This document shows positions 10,215 to 19,065 of a stretch of 64,000 nt of DNA, in pieces. The stretch lies in assembly GCF_004363955.1 (NCBI RefSeq), contig NZ_SNZR01000013.1, forward strand, positions 310,001-374,000, in the 5' to 3' direction. The position numbers and the translations under genes were made by a program. Source of the DNA: Enterovirga rhinocerotis. GTDB taxonomy: Bacteria > Pseudomonadota > Alphaproteobacteria > Rhizobiales > Beijerinckiaceae. Position 1 is the first letter of the stretch. Each line of letters starts with the position of its first letter. The notes beneath the pieces are model-generated. The model was not told the origin of the DNA. It saw only the letters and a list, made by a program, of their open reading frames with translations, and did no database searches.

Positions 10215-12097
10215 CGGCCGCCTCCGGTCTTCGCGGCCTTCGCCTCGTCCCACCACCAGATGGTGGGGAAGGCGGCGGCGCCGTATTTCGGCATCGGGTC
10301 CGGATGGGAGAAGCGGTCCCACCGTGCCGTGCGCTGCACGCGCGAGGTCCATTGCGGCACGACGTAATCATGCGCGAGCAGGACGCGGTCGAGGGCGCGC
10401 GTCGCCGCGACGAGATCCTCGCGATCGCTCGCGTAGATGATCCTCTCGATCAGCGCGTCCACGGCCTCGTCCTTGATCCCGGCCGCGTTCTGCGAGCCCG
10501 GCCGGTCGGCCGCGGCCGAGCCGAAGAAGTCGCGCTGCTCGTTGCCCGGCGAGAGCGATTGCGGCCAGAGCTTCGTGATGGCGTCGAAATCGAAGGCGCG
10601 CGTCCGGTTCTGGAACTGGGCGGCATCGACGATGCGGAGCTCGACCGTGATGCCGATCGCGTTCAGGGCCTGCCGATAGGGCAGCACATAGCGCTCGAGC
10701 GAGGGGTCCGAGCCGAGGAACTCGATCCGGAAGGATTCGCCCTGTTTCGAGACGAGCTGGCGTCCCTTCAGCTCCCAGCCCGCGGCACGGAACAGGCCGA
10801 GCGCTTCGCGCAGGTTGTTCCTCGCCGCCTCGGGCGAGCCGTTGACCGGGTTCGTATACGGCGTCGTGAAGACGGCGGGCGGCACCTTCGCGCGGAGCGG
10901 TTCCAGGATCGCGAGCTCGCGGCCCTCCGGCAGGCCTGAGGAGGCGAGTTCGGTGCCGTAGAAGAAGGAATCGATGCGCTCGTAGAGGCCGTAGAACAGG
11001 GTCCGGTTCACATCCTCGAAATTGAAGGCGAGGTTGAGCGCGCGGCGCACGCGGGCATCGGCGAAGCGCGGACGCCTGAGGTTGAAGCAGAAGCACTGCA
11101 TCACGCCGGAATTGCGGATCGGGAATTCCTCCCGCACCACTCGCTTCTCGGCGACGGCCGGGAAATCGTAGCCGATCGACCAGTTCCGGGCGATGTTCTC
11201 CGTCCGGTAGTCGATCTGGTCGCCCTTGAAGGCTTCGAGGAGGACCGTGCCGTCGCGATAATACTCGTAGCGGATCTCGCCCAGATTGTTGTGGCCGCGC
11301 GTCGTCGGCAGGTCGCGTCCCCAGAAATCGGGATTGCGCTCGTAGATGCAGTAGCGGCCCGGCTCGAAGCTCCGGATGCGGTAGGGGCCCGAGCCGACAG
11401 GCGCTTCGAGCGTCGTCTGGCCCGGATTGCGCGGCTTCCCGTCGGGTCCGGTCCCGGTCCACCAGTGCTTCGGCAGGACGGGAAGCTGGCCGAGGATCTG
11501 CGGCAGTTCCCGGTTGCCCTTCTCCGCGAAGGAGAAATGGACCTCGCGGCCCTCCCGCGCCTCGGCCTTCGTCACGGTCTGGTAGTAGAAGCCGTAGAAG
11601 GGGCTCGTCGCCTTCAGGGTGTCGAAGGAGAAGACGACATCCTCGGGCGTGATGGGCCTGCCGTCCTGGAACCGGGCGGCCTCGTTCAGCCGGTACGTGA
11701 CCGAGGAGAAGTCGTCGGGATGGGTCACGGCCTCGGCGATGAGGCCGTACTCGGTCGCGACCTCATCCTGGGACGCGGTCATGAGCGTGTCGTGGAGGAG
11801 GCTTCCGATCCCGGCCTCGAGATCGCCGCGGATGCCGCTCGTGAACAGGTTGAAGTTGTCGAAGGAGCCCTGGACGCCGAGCCGGACCGTGCCGCCCTTC
11901 GGCGCATCGGGCCGCACGTAGTCGAAATGCGGGAAGCCCGGCGGGTATTTCGGTTCGCCCAGCAAGGCTAGGCCGTGGAGCCAGCGCCGATCCTGAGCGC
12001 GCGCCTGCCGGAAGCCGCTCGGGGCGATGAGGGTTGCGGAGCCGGCTGCGGCTCCCGCGATCAGGACGCGGCGCGTCGGGCCTCGATGGATCGGCAC
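10211..12097 (-). CDS. yejA: Extracellular solute-binding protein (family 5), YejA-like
   Basis: The 628-residue periplasmic peptide-binding protein is the first gene of the transporter operon. The N-terminus has TRRVLIAGAAAGSATL and a cleavage region ending ARAQ, consistent with a twin-arginine or Sec signal. The mature domain has FPHFDYVRPDAPKGGTVRLG and GRPITPEDVVFSFDTL, hallmarks of YejA-type SBP family 5 proteins. Length (about 600) fits. The start is GTG at 12097. The promoter should lie in the 126 bases before it (12098..12223), where I see no clear consensus. Confidence 0.93.
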   Translation of the reverse strand: MPIHRGPTRRVLIAGAAAGSATLIAPSGFRQARAQDRRWLHGLALLGEPKYPPGFPHFDYVRPDAPKGGTVRLGVQGSFDNFNLFTSGIRGDLEAGIGSLLHDTLMTASQDEVATEYGLIAEAVTHPDDFSSVTYRLNEAARFQDGRPITPEDVVFSFDTLKATSPFYGFYYQTVTKAEAREGREVHFSFAEKGNRELPQILGQLPVLPKHWWTGTGPDGKPRNPGQTTLEAPVGSGPYRIRSFEPGRYCIYERNPDFWGRDLPTTRGHNNLGEIRYEYYRDGTVLLEAFKGDQIDYRTENIARNWSIGYDFPAVAEKRVVREEFPIRNSGVMQCFCFNLRRPRFADARVRRALNLAFNFEDVNRTLFYGLYERIDSFFYGTELASSGLPEGRELAILEPLRAKVPPAVFTTPYTNPVNGSPEAARNNLREALGLFRAAGWELKGRQLVSKQGESFRIEFLGSDPSLERYVLPYRQALNAIGITVELRIVDAAQFQNRTRAFDFDAITKLWPQSLSPGNEQRDFFGSAAADRPGSQNAAGIKDEAVDALIERIIYASDREDLVAATRALDRVLLAHDYVVPQWTSRVQRTARWDRFSHPDPMPKYGAAAFPTIWWWDEAKAAKTGGGR

Positions 12098-12223
12098 CGT
12101 TTCTCCTGGGCTGAGCGGCGGATCGTCGCCTCCCGTCGAACGGTGTTACGAATCTTCGGCCGCGACGACAACAGCCTGTCGTCTGCCGGCAGGGGCGTCA
12201 CGATGTCCGCCGCCGGGGCGAGC

Positions 12224-12811
12224 TCACTCCGGCTTCGGGAACTCGACCGGGCTGTCGGACAGCGTCTTCAGATAGGCGAGGATGTTGGCGCGCTCCTGCG
12301 CGTTCGGAATGCCGGCGAAGGCCATGATCGTGCCCGGCGCGAAGCCCCTCGGGTTCTCGAGGAAGTGATCGAGATCCTCGTAGGTCCACTTGCCGCCCTT
12401 GGCCTTCAGCCCCGACGAATAGTTGAAGCCGGCATGGGTGGCCTTGTCGTGCTCGACGACGCCGTAGAGGCCGGGGCCGATCTTGTTCGGGCCGCCCTTC
12501 TCGAAGACGTGGCAGGCGATGCACTTCTTGGCGGAGGCCTGACCCTTGGCCGGGTCGGCGGCGGCGAGGCGCACCGGGAGCGGCTCGGTCGGCGCCGCGG
12601 CCGCGGCCGGCGCGCCCGCTTCGGGAGCCGGCAGATCGTAGCCCGGGATGGCCGGCTTCTTGGGCGTGAACAGCTCCGTGGAGAAGACCTGCAGGCCGAC
12701 GGCCAGCGTCGCGGCCGCGAGAATGCCGCCGCTCACCTTGTTCCAGAAGAGCGGATCGCCCCCCGTCAGCTTGTCGAGGAGGCTCTTACCGTTGGCGTCA
12801 CCCGAGGCCAT
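12224..12811 (-). CDS. Membrane-anchored c-type cytochrome (CycM-like)
   Basis: The 195-residue protein carries one haem c. An uncleaved N-terminal membrane anchor (about residues 23-44, WNKVSGGILAAATLAVGLQV) is followed by a proline/alanine linker and a class I cytochrome domain with the CIACH haem-attachment motif (Cys97, Cys100, His101) and a probable axial methionine in GTIMAFAGI. This layout matches the CycM/cytochrome c552-type electron carriers between the bc1 complex and terminal oxidases on the periplasmic face. The ATG at 12811 was chosen because it begins just before the anchor; an upstream in-frame start at 12898 adds an unlikely arginine-rich tail. Confidence 0.9.
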   Translation of the reverse strand: MASGDANGKSLLDKLTGGDPLFWNKVSGGILAAATLAVGLQVFSTELFTPKKPAIPGYDLPAPEAGAPAAAAAPTEPLPVRLAAADPAKGQASAKKCIACHVFEKGGPNKIGPGLYGVVEHDKATHAGFNYSSGLKAKGGKWTYEDLDHFLENPRGFAPGTIMAFAGIPNAQERANILAYLKTLSDSPVEFPKPE

Positions 12812-12884
12812 CTGCAATCCTGTTCCCGCGCACGTCACAAACCGTCCGAGGCCGCGCCCCGCTCGGTTTGGCTGAAATCCGTTA

Positions 12885-12911
12885 CGAACCTTAGACACCG
12901 TCCAAGGTTCG
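12885..12911. promoter_or_regulatory. Inverted repeat in the divergent cytochrome c / kdsB promoter region
   Basis: CGAACCTT and AAGGTTCG form perfect eight-base arms separated by 11 bases, 74 bases upstream of the cytochrome gene and 146 before kdsB. The spacing would suit a dimeric regulator or a short hairpin. A TTGACA at 12941 is nearby without a convincing -10 box. Function is not known. Confidence 0.4.
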
Positions 12912-13056
12912 CAACAGCCTCTAGCCGCATTCCCGCCGTCTTGACAACGCGGCTCGTCAAATTCCAGGGCGCGGAGGGTCGCAGGGCCGGCGCCGCGGCT
13001 GACAAGCGGGGCGCCGGTTGCTACAGCGCCCCGCCCGCCCCGGATCGCGAAAAGCC

Positions 13057-13788
13057 GTGCCGAACCCGCTCGTCCTCATCCCCGCCCGGATGGAAGCCAC
13101 CCGCCTGCCCGGCAAGCCGCTGGCCGAGATCGGCGGGGCGCCGATGATCGTGCAGGTCTGGCGGCGCGCGCGCGAGGCGGCGATCGGACCCGTCGTCGTC
13201 GCGACCGATTCGGAGGCCGTCACGGACGCCGTGCGCGCCCATGGCGGCGAGGCCGTGATGACGCGCCGCGATCACCCCTCGGGCTCCGACCGGATCGCGG
13301 AGGCCGCCAGGCTCGTCGATCCCGAGGGCCGGCACGACGTCGTCGTCAACGTGCAGGGCGACTTCCCGACCATCGCCCCGGCGACGATCGCCGCGGCGAT
13401 CGCTCCGCTCTCCGATGCCGCCGTCGACATCGCGACGATCGCCTTCGCGATCACGCGCGAGGAGGAGCGGACGCATCCGGACATCGTCAAGGCGGTCGGC
13501 AGCGAGGTCGCGCCGGGACGGCTGCGCGCGCTCTACTTCACCCGGGCCACCGCCCCCTACGGCGAAGGTCCGCTGCTGCACCATGTCGGTCTCTACGCCT
13601 ACCGGCGGGCGGCCCTCGCGCGGTTCGTCGCGCTGCCGCCCTCGCCGCTGGAGCAGCGCGAGAAGCTCGAACAGCTCCGCGCCCTCGAGGCCGGCATGCG
13701 GATCGACATCACCCTCGTCGAGGACGAGCCCTTCGGCGTCGACAACCCCGAGAGCCTCGCGCGAGCGCGGGCGCTTCTGTCGGTTTAG
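13057..13788 (+). CDS. kdsB: 3-deoxy-manno-octulosonate cytidylyltransferase
   Basis: The 243-residue cytoplasmic enzyme activates Kdo with CTP to CMP-Kdo for lipopolysaccharide inner core synthesis. The signature [19 protein letters not shown] is at the N-terminus, with [10 protein letters not shown] near residue 98 and [14 protein letters not shown] near residue 188, all typical of KdsB. The GTG at 13057 gives the family length; an upstream in-frame TTG at 13018 would add 13 poorly conserved residues. It is divergent from the cytochrome gene and is followed by pheA in the same direction after 173 bases containing a GC-rich hairpin. Confidence 0.95.
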   Translation: MPNPLVLIPARMEATRLPGKPLAEIGGAPMIVQVWRRAREAAIGPVVVATDSEAVTDAVRAHGGEAVMTRRDHPSGSDRIAEAARLVDPEGRHDVVVNVQGDFPTIAPATIAAAIAPLSDAAVDIATIAFAITREEERTHPDIVKAVGSEVAPGRLRALYFTRATAPYGEGPLLHHVGLYAYRRAALARFVALPPSPLEQREKLEQLRALEAGMRIDITLVEDEPFGVDNPESLARARALLSV

Positions 13789-13878
13789 GGTCTCGTCATG
13801 TCGACGCCGATCGAGACGGGCCTACCATCCCCCCGCTCAGGCAGAGCACGGCCTTCCCGATCGACCGCGACAGTGCCG

Positions 13879-13920
13879 TTTGCACGTCCCCTCCCCACAA
13901 GGGGGAGGGACGGTGCGAAC
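13879..13920. repeat. GC-rich hairpin between kdsB and pheA
   Basis: The sequence around TCCCCTCCCCACAAGGGGGAGGGA folds with a four-base loop, and the stem extends outward through TGCAC and GTGCG. It is another CCTCCCC/GGGGAGG palindrome of the kind scattered through this window and could end kdsB transcription, though there is no T-run. Confidence 0.55.
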
Positions 13921-13961
13921 CGCCTCGCTCATCCCCGTTCAGCAGCCCCCACGCGGACCCC

Positions 13962-14807
13962 ATGAAAATCTCCTTCCAGGGCGAGTTCGGCGCCAATTCC
14001 CACATCGCCTGCGAGGAGGTGCGGCCGGATTTCGAGCCGCTGCCCTGCGCGACCTTCGAGGACGCCTTCTCGGCGCTCACCGACGGGCAGGCCGATCTCG
14101 CGATGATCCCGATCGAGAACTCGATCGCCGGCCGGGTGGCGGACATCCACCACCTGCTGCCGACATCGGGGCTGCATATCGTCGGCGAGCATTTCCTGCC
14201 GATCCATTTCCAGCTCCTCGCGCTGCCGGGCGTCGCGATCGACGATCTGAAGTCTGTGCACAGCCACATCCATGCGCTGGGCCAGTGCCGCAAGATCATC
14301 CGGCGGCTCGGCCTCAAGCCGATGGTGGCGGCGGACACGGCGGGCGCCGCCCGCGAGATTCGCGATTCGGGAGATCGCACGCGCGCGGCCCTCGCGCCGC
14401 GGATCGCCGCCAAGGTCTACGGTCTCGACATCCTCGCCGAGGACGTCGAGGACGAGGCCCACAACACGACGCGGTTCGTGATCCTCGCACGCGAGCCGGC
14501 CGCGGTCCCGGCGGGCCACGGACCGACGGTGACGAGCTTCGTCTTCCGCGTGAAGAACCTGCCGGCCGCGCTCTACAAGGCGCTCGGGGGCTTCGCCACG
14601 AACGGCGTCAACATGACGAAGCTCGAATCCTACATGGTGGACGGCGAGTTCACCGCGACCCAGTTCTATGCCGAGGTCGACGGCCGTCCCGAGGATCTCG
14701 GGCTCGCGCGGGCGCTGGAGGAGCTGCAGTTCTTCTCGCGCGAGTTCCGGCTGCTCGGCACCTATCCGGCCCATCCCTACCGCGCGAGCCTCGCCGGGAG
14801 GGCGTAG
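13962..14807 (+). CDS. pheA: Prephenate dehydratase
   Basis: The 281-residue enzyme converts prephenate to phenylpyruvate in phenylalanine synthesis. The periplasmic-binding-like catalytic domain starts ISFQGEFGANSHIAC and contains the active-site HNTTRFVIL; a C-terminal ACT domain follows (NLPAALYKALGGFATNG, then NMTKLESYM), which matches the phenylalanine-sensing region. The enzyme is the stand-alone form without chorismate mutase, as in most alphaproteobacteria. Feedback inhibition by phenylalanine is expected from the ACT domain. Confidence 0.96.
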   Translation: MKISFQGEFGANSHIACEEVRPDFEPLPCATFEDAFSALTDGQADLAMIPIENSIAGRVADIHHLLPTSGLHIVGEHFLPIHFQLLALPGVAIDDLKSVHSHIHALGQCRKIIRRLGLKPMVAADTAGAAREIRDSGDRTRAALAPRIAAKVYGLDILAEDVEDEAHNTTRFVILAREPAAVPAGHGPTVTSFVFRVKNLPAALYKALGGFATNGVNMTKLESYMVDGEFTATQFYAEVDGRPEDLGLARALEELQFFSREFRLLGTYPAHPYRASLAGRA

Positions 14808-14939
14808 CGGCCCGGTGTGAGCCTCCGCACGGCCCGCGCCCGCTGCGGAGGAGGGAGCCCGACAGGCGCATAGGCGCCTCGCCCCGCCTTCGGCTAGGGT
14901 CGGGGCCGAGGCGGGCCTTGCCCGCGGGGAGAAGCAGCG

Positions 14940-15815
14940 ATGAGCGACGATACCGGCTACGTCCCGCCGAAGGTCTGGACCTGGGAGAAGGGCAATGGCG
15001 GCCGCTTCGCCAACATCAACCGCCCGACCGCCGGAGCGACGCACGAGAAGGAGCTGCCGGTCGGCAAGCACCCGCTCCAGCTCTATTCGCTGGCGACGCC
15101 GAACGGGCAGAAGGTCACGATCCTGCTCGAGGAGCTTCTCGCCCTCGGCCACAAGGGCGCCGAATACGACGCCTGGCTGATCAAGATCGGCGACGGCGAC
15201 CAGTTCGGCTCGGGCTTCGTCGGGGTGAACCCCAACTCGAAGATCCCGGCCCTCCTCGACCGCAGCGGGCCGACGCCCGTCCGCGTGTTCGAATCGGGGG
15301 CGATCCTGACCTATCTCGCCGAGAAGTTCGGCGCCTTCCTGCCGACCGATCCGGCCGCCCGGGCCGAATGCCTGTCCTGGCTGTTCTGGCAGATGGGCAG
15401 CGGGCCCTATCTCGGCGGCGGCTTCGGCCACTTCTACGCCTATGCGCCGTTCCCGATGGAATATCCGATCAACCGCTTCGCCATGGAGACGAAGCGCCAG
15501 CTCGACGTGCTCGACCGGCGTCTCGCCGAATCGGAATTCATCGCCGGGCCGGACTACACCATCGCCGACATGGCGATCTGGCCCTGGTATGGCGGGCTCG
15601 TGAAAGGCTGGCTCTACGGCGAATCCGCGACCTTCCTGTCCGTCGATGACTACAAGCATCTCGGACGCTGGGCCGAGGCGATCTTCCAGCGTCCCGCCGT
15701 CCAGCGCGGCCGCAAGGTCAACCGCGTGACGGGCGAGCCCGCCGATCAGCTCCACGAGCGGCACGACGCGAGCGATTTCGACACGAAGACGCAGGACAAG
15801 ATCGCGTCGAGCTGA
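14940..15815 (+). CDS. yghU: Glutathione S-transferase, YghU type (disulfide-bond oxidoreductase)
   Basis: The 291-residue protein matches the Nu-class YghU/YfcG glutathione transferases, which reduce disulfides or peroxides with two glutathione molecules. Family features: the N-terminal extension YVPPKVWTWEKGNGGRFANI, thioredoxin-fold part beginning PLQLYSLATPNGQKVTILLEE, and the glutathione-binding VFESGAILTYLAEK near residue 118. A helical C-terminal domain follows, with DYTIADMAIWPWYGG. Cytoplasmic. The 132 bases upstream hold no recognised operator. It probably forms its own transcription unit. Confidence 0.93.
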   Translation: MSDDTGYVPPKVWTWEKGNGGRFANINRPTAGATHEKELPVGKHPLQLYSLATPNGQKVTILLEELLALGHKGAEYDAWLIKIGDGDQFGSGFVGVNPNSKIPALLDRSGPTPVRVFESGAILTYLAEKFGAFLPTDPAARAECLSWLFWQMGSGPYLGGGFGHFYAYAPFPMEYPINRFAMETKRQLDVLDRRLAESEFIAGPDYTIADMAIWPWYGGLVKGWLYGESATFLSVDDYKHLGRWAEAIFQRPAVQRGRKVNRVTGEPADQLHERHDASDFDTKTQDKIASS

Positions 15816-15827
15816 GGGGAGAGCCGC

Positions 15828-16901
15828 TCAGGCGATCTCGTCCGGCCGCAGCAGGGGTTCCGCCCCCGGCTGCGCGGCGAGCACCGCCTCGCGGTTGAGC
15901 GCCCGCAGCCGGGCGAGGCGAGGGCGGTCCGTCGCCAGCGTCTCGATCGCCGCCATCCAGGGCGCGGGCTCGGCGGGCACGCACATGCCGAGGGCCTCCT
16001 CCTCCGGGCCGGGCCGGTAGATGGCGGGGTCGGAGACGAGCAGCGCCGCCCCGAGCCGCATCGCCTCGATGCGCTTCGTCGGCGAGCGGCCGGCATTGCC
16101 CTCGTTGTCGAGGAGCGGCGCGAGCAGGAGGTCGGCGCCGTCCTCGCGCGTCCTCTGCCGGAAGAGCGGCCAGGGCAGGGCGGTGCGCAGCAGCGTCTGC
16201 GGCACGCCCTGCCAGAGGGGCTGGAGGCTCGTCTCGGCATAGACCTCCAGCATCGTGCCAGGCAGGCGCGGCATCAGCTCCCGCATCAGCGCCGCGAGCC
16301 AGCGATGCTCGCCCGCGTGGACGCGGGTCGAATGGAAGGCGAGCCGCAGAGGCCTCTCCCCTGCATCGCCGGGGTGAGCGGCAGGGACGTGGAAAGCCGG
16401 CTCGTCCTCCGGTCCCGCGAGCGGCGCGAGGATGCGCAGCCCGCCGACATCGTGCCGCCGCCCGATCACGGGGCTCGAGGCATAGGCGAGGTCGAGGCTG
16501 CGCGAGAGGCGGCGGCGGTGGATCAGCGCACGCCAGGCGATGGTCAGCCGGTAGGACAGCGGCACCGTGCGATCCGCGAAGAGCGCGTCGAGATCGTCGT
16601 CGATGAAATAGCCGATCCCCGCGATCCGATCCGCCATCGCCTCCGCCGCGGCGAGCCAGGGGCGGTTCAGGTAGCGGCAGAAGAGGACGAGGGCGCCGTC
16701 GAAGCGATCGGGCGCAATCGCGCCGGGCGAGGCGGCGAGGCTGTGCACCTCATGGGCCGGCATGCCCGGCGCGGCGAGGCGAGGCGCGAGATAATAATCG
16801 TGCGAGGGGTTCGGCTTCGCCTGCACGACGATCACCCGCCGCACGGGCCGCCGCAGCCGGCCGGCCGCGCGAAGCGGCGGGAAGCGCAACAATCGCAACA
16901 T
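15828..16901 (-). CDS. Glycosyltransferase-like protein (GT4-type fold, specificity unknown)
   Basis: The 357-residue protein has the general look of a GT-B glycosyltransferase: a short arginine-rich N-terminus, VIVVQAKPNPSHDYYL, IGYFIDDDLDALF near residue 95, RPLRLAFHSTRVHA near residue 185, and a C-terminal nucleotide-binding-like stretch with GRSPTKRIEAMRLGAALLVSD, where SPTKRIEAM corresponds to the conserved segment that cradles the sugar nucleotide. It may decorate surface polysaccharide. The sugar donor and acceptor cannot be predicted. It is convergent with yghU, ending 12 bases after its stop. Confidence 0.65.
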   Translation of the reverse strand: MLRLLRFPPLRAAGRLRRPVRRVIVVQAKPNPSHDYYLAPRLAAPGMPAHEVHSLAASPGAIAPDRFDGALVLFCRYLNRPWLAAAEAMADRIAGIGYFIDDDLDALFADRTVPLSYRLTIAWRALIHRRRLSRSLDLAYASSPVIGRRHDVGGLRILAPLAGPEDEPAFHVPAAHPGDAGERPLRLAFHSTRVHAGEHRWLAALMRELMPRLPGTMLEVYAETSLQPLWQGVPQTLLRTALPWPLFRQRTREDGADLLLAPLLDNEGNAGRSPTKRIEAMRLGAALLVSDPAIYRPGPEEEALGMCVPAEPAPWMAAIETLATDRPRLARLRALNREAVLAAQPGAEPLLRPDEIA

Positions 16902-16930
16902 CGTCCTTCCAACCGCAGCAGGTCCGGGTC

Positions 16931-17072
16931 CGCTTCTCCCCTTGCGGGAGAAGTCGAGTTGCGCGTCAGCGCAACCGGATGAAGGTCAAGGAAACACGCC
17001 GTCGGCGGAAGGTGCGCCCCCCTCACCCGGCCGACGCTTCGCGTCGCTCGACCTCTCCCGCAAGGGGAGAGG
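16931..17072. repeat. Composite palindromic repeat, family 3
   Basis: Four small hairpins lie in this stretch. CTTCTCCCCTTGCGGGAGAAG is followed by a perfect GTTGCGC-GTCA-GCGCAAC; at the other end CGACGC-TTC-GCGTCG is followed by CTCTCCCGCAAGGGGAGAG. The first and last are near-complements, so the whole 142-base unit can also pair end to end. It fills most of the 299 bases between the glycosyltransferase start and the next candidate start; I see no gene or clear promoter in the remainder. Confidence 0.7.
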
Positions 17073-17200
17073 CGTGGCGCCCCGATCCGAAGACCATCCC
17101 ATACCCCCGGCTCCCGTCTGCACAAAGCCTGCACGCAATGACCTGAGGCTCTGCGGCGGGCCGACAACGCCCGTGCACCGGCCGGCCTCAGAGAGAGGGC

Positions 17201-17416
17201 GTGACCACGCGCCGCCGCCCCCCATCGCCGACCCGCCTCCCGGACCGCCTGACCTCGGACGGCTGGTGGCTCGCGCCTTCGCCGAAGCCCCCCGGCGAGG
17301 GCGGGGTCGTCATCGCCTTCCCGACGAGGCGGCGTGAGCCGGCCGGGGCGGAGCGCGTGGTCATTCCCTTTCCCCTGCGGCCCTCGGCGGGGCCGCGCAC
17401 CAAGACAGGCGCATGA
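17201..17416 (+). CDS. Possible small protein upstream of DUF4173 gene
   Basis: A 71-codon frame begins with GTG after AGAGAGGG and ends with a four-base ATGA overlap on the next gene, which argues for translation. Its product is proline- and arginine-rich and contains an internal echo, VVIAFP and VVIPFP, 22 residues apart. I do not recognise it. The DNA is repeat-like and GC-rich, so it may equally be non-coding leader sequence whose frame is open by chance. No signal peptide or membrane segment is visible. Confidence 0.35.
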   Translation: MTTRRRPPSPTRLPDRLTSDGWWLAPSPKPPGEGGVVIAFPTRRREPAGAERVVIPFPLRPSAGPRTKTGA

Positions 17417-19056
17417 CTCCCATCACGACATCCGAACCGGCGAAGCCGGCGCCGCCCGCTCTCCTCGCCACCTGGCCGGGCCGGATCTTCGTCGCCGCGA
17501 TCCTCGTCGCGCTCGGCGACTGGCTGTTCTACAGGCAGCATGACGGCGTCACCGCGATGCTGTTCGCCCTCGCGCTCGGCGCGGCGCTGCTTGCGGTGAA
17601 CGACATCCGGGTCCCGCCCCGGCGCCTCGCCGCCTCCGTCGCGCTGCTGTTCCTCGCCTGCCTGCCAGGCCTCGAACATTCCGGTGCCCTGTCCCTCGGC
17701 TTCGCCTATCTCGGGCTCGCGCTCGTCGCGCTTCTGGTCACGCGCCAGGAGGGAGGCTCGCCGGCCGAAGCCGTCTTCGGCGGGCTGCGCCTGCTGCTCT
17801 CCGGCCCGTGGCGCCTGATCCGGGACGCCACCGCCTTCGTCAGCCAGCCGGCCGAAAGCCGCCCGGGCGGCGCCGTCCTCAATCCGCGCGTGCTCGCCGG
17901 CTGGATCGTGCCGGTCGGGCTCCTTGCCGTCTTCGCGCTTCTCTTCGCCGACGCCAATCCCTTCATCGAGACCTGGCTGCGGGCCTTCGATCCGGTCCGC
18001 CTGCTGAACGGGCTCTCGCCGAACCGCGTCGCCGCCTGGGGCCTGCTGCTCCTTCTGGTCTGGCCTTTCCTCGAGATTCGGCTGCCGGCTTCGACCGGAT
18101 GGCACGCGCTGTCCTGGTCGGAGCTTCAGGCGGGAGCGGCCGTCTCACCCGCCCCGCTCATGGACGTCCTGCTCGGTCGTGACGCCATCGCCCGCTCGCT
18201 CGTCCTCTTCAACCTCCTCTTCGCCGTCCAGACGGCGATGGACGCGACCTTCCTGTGGGGCGGCGTCGCGCTGCCGGAGGGCATGACCTATGCGAGCTAC
18301 GCCCATCGCGGCGCCTATCCCCTGGTCGCGACGGCGCTCCTCGCCGCCGGCTTCGTCCTCGCCGCGATGCGGCCGGGCGGTCCCGCCGAGGAGGCGCCGT
18401 GGCTGCGCGCGCTCGTCTATCTCTTCGTCGCGCAGAATGTCGGCCTCGTCCTCTCCTCGATCCTGCGGCTCGATCTCTACGTCTCGGTCTATTCGCTGAC
18501 CTATTGGCGCGTCGCGGCCTTCATCTGGATGGGGCTCGTCCTGATCGGGCTGGTGCTGATCGCCCTTCGCATCAGGCTCCGCCGCTCGAATAGCTGGCTC
18601 GTCGGCGCGAACCTGATCGCGGCGACGGCGGTCCTCTATGCCTGCTCCTTCGTGAACGTCGCGAACCTCGTCGCGAGCTACAACGTCGCCCATCAGCCGG
18701 AGGAGACGCGACGCCTCGATCTCTTCTATCTCGTCAGGCTCGGCCCGCAGGCCATCCCCGCGATCGACCGCGCTCTGCCGACCGTGTCGGAGACCGACCG
18801 GATGTTCCCGGATGACCGCGGCGTGGGCTCGCGTCGGGAATGGCTCCTCCGCGCCCGCCAGGGCCTCGCGGAGGAGCATCGGAGGGCGATGGCCGATTGG
18901 CGCCGCTGGAGCCTGCGGGGCGCGCAGCTCTCGCGCTATCTGGATGCCCATCCGCAGGCGCCGACGGTCGCCCCCGCCGGAATGCCGGCCCCGGCTCCCG
19001 CAGGCGAAGCCGCGCCCGTACCGCCGCAGGTTGAAAGCGGCGAAGGCGCCCGATAG
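17413..19056 (+). CDS. DUF4173 multispanning membrane protein
   Basis: The 547-residue integral membrane protein has about eleven to twelve hydrophobic segments between residues 25 and 430 (for example FVAAILVALGDWLFY, LLAVFALLFADANPF and VAAFIWMGLVLIGLVLIAL), followed by a long cytoplasmic or periplasmic tail ending in an alanine/proline-rich stretch. The motif DANPFIETWL and the block YASYAHRGAYPL are typical of DUF4173 proteins of unknown function. It is followed ten bases later by a two-component system in the same direction, so it may be the target, sensor partner or cargo of that system. Confidence 0.8.
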   Translation: MTPITTSEPAKPAPPALLATWPGRIFVAAILVALGDWLFYRQHDGVTAMLFALALGAALLAVNDIRVPPRRLAASVALLFLACLPGLEHSGALSLGFAYLGLALVALLVTRQEGGSPAEAVFGGLRLLLSGPWRLIRDATAFVSQPAESRPGGAVLNPRVLAGWIVPVGLLAVFALLFADANPFIETWLRAFDPVRLLNGLSPNRVAAWGLLLLLVWPFLEIRLPASTGWHALSWSELQAGAAVSPAPLMDVLLGRDAIARSLVLFNLLFAVQTAMDATFLWGGVALPEGMTYASYAHRGAYPLVATALLAAGFVLAAMRPGGPAEEAPWLRALVYLFVAQNVGLVLSSILRLDLYVSVYSLTYWRVAAFIWMGLVLIGLVLIALRIRLRRSNSWLVGANLIAATAVLYACSFVNVANLVASYNVAHQPEETRRLDLFYLVRLGPQAIPAIDRALPTVSETDRMFPDDRGVGSRREWLLRARQGLAEEHRRAMADWRRWSLRGAQLSRYLDAHPQAPTVAPAGMPAPAPAGEAAPVPPQVESGEGAR

Positions 19057-19065
19057 GACCTCGCC

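Noticed and set aside
13415-15649. A 744-codon plus-strand frame across kdsB, pheA and yghU
   Set aside because: Out of frame with three well-supported genes and of low-complexity composition.
16351-16390. A third possible in-frame repeat in the glycosyltransferase at 15828..16901 (CTCTCCCCTGC with GGGGTGAG)
   Set aside because: Only a short GC-rich resemblance without the longer arm seen at 54058, so I could not support it.
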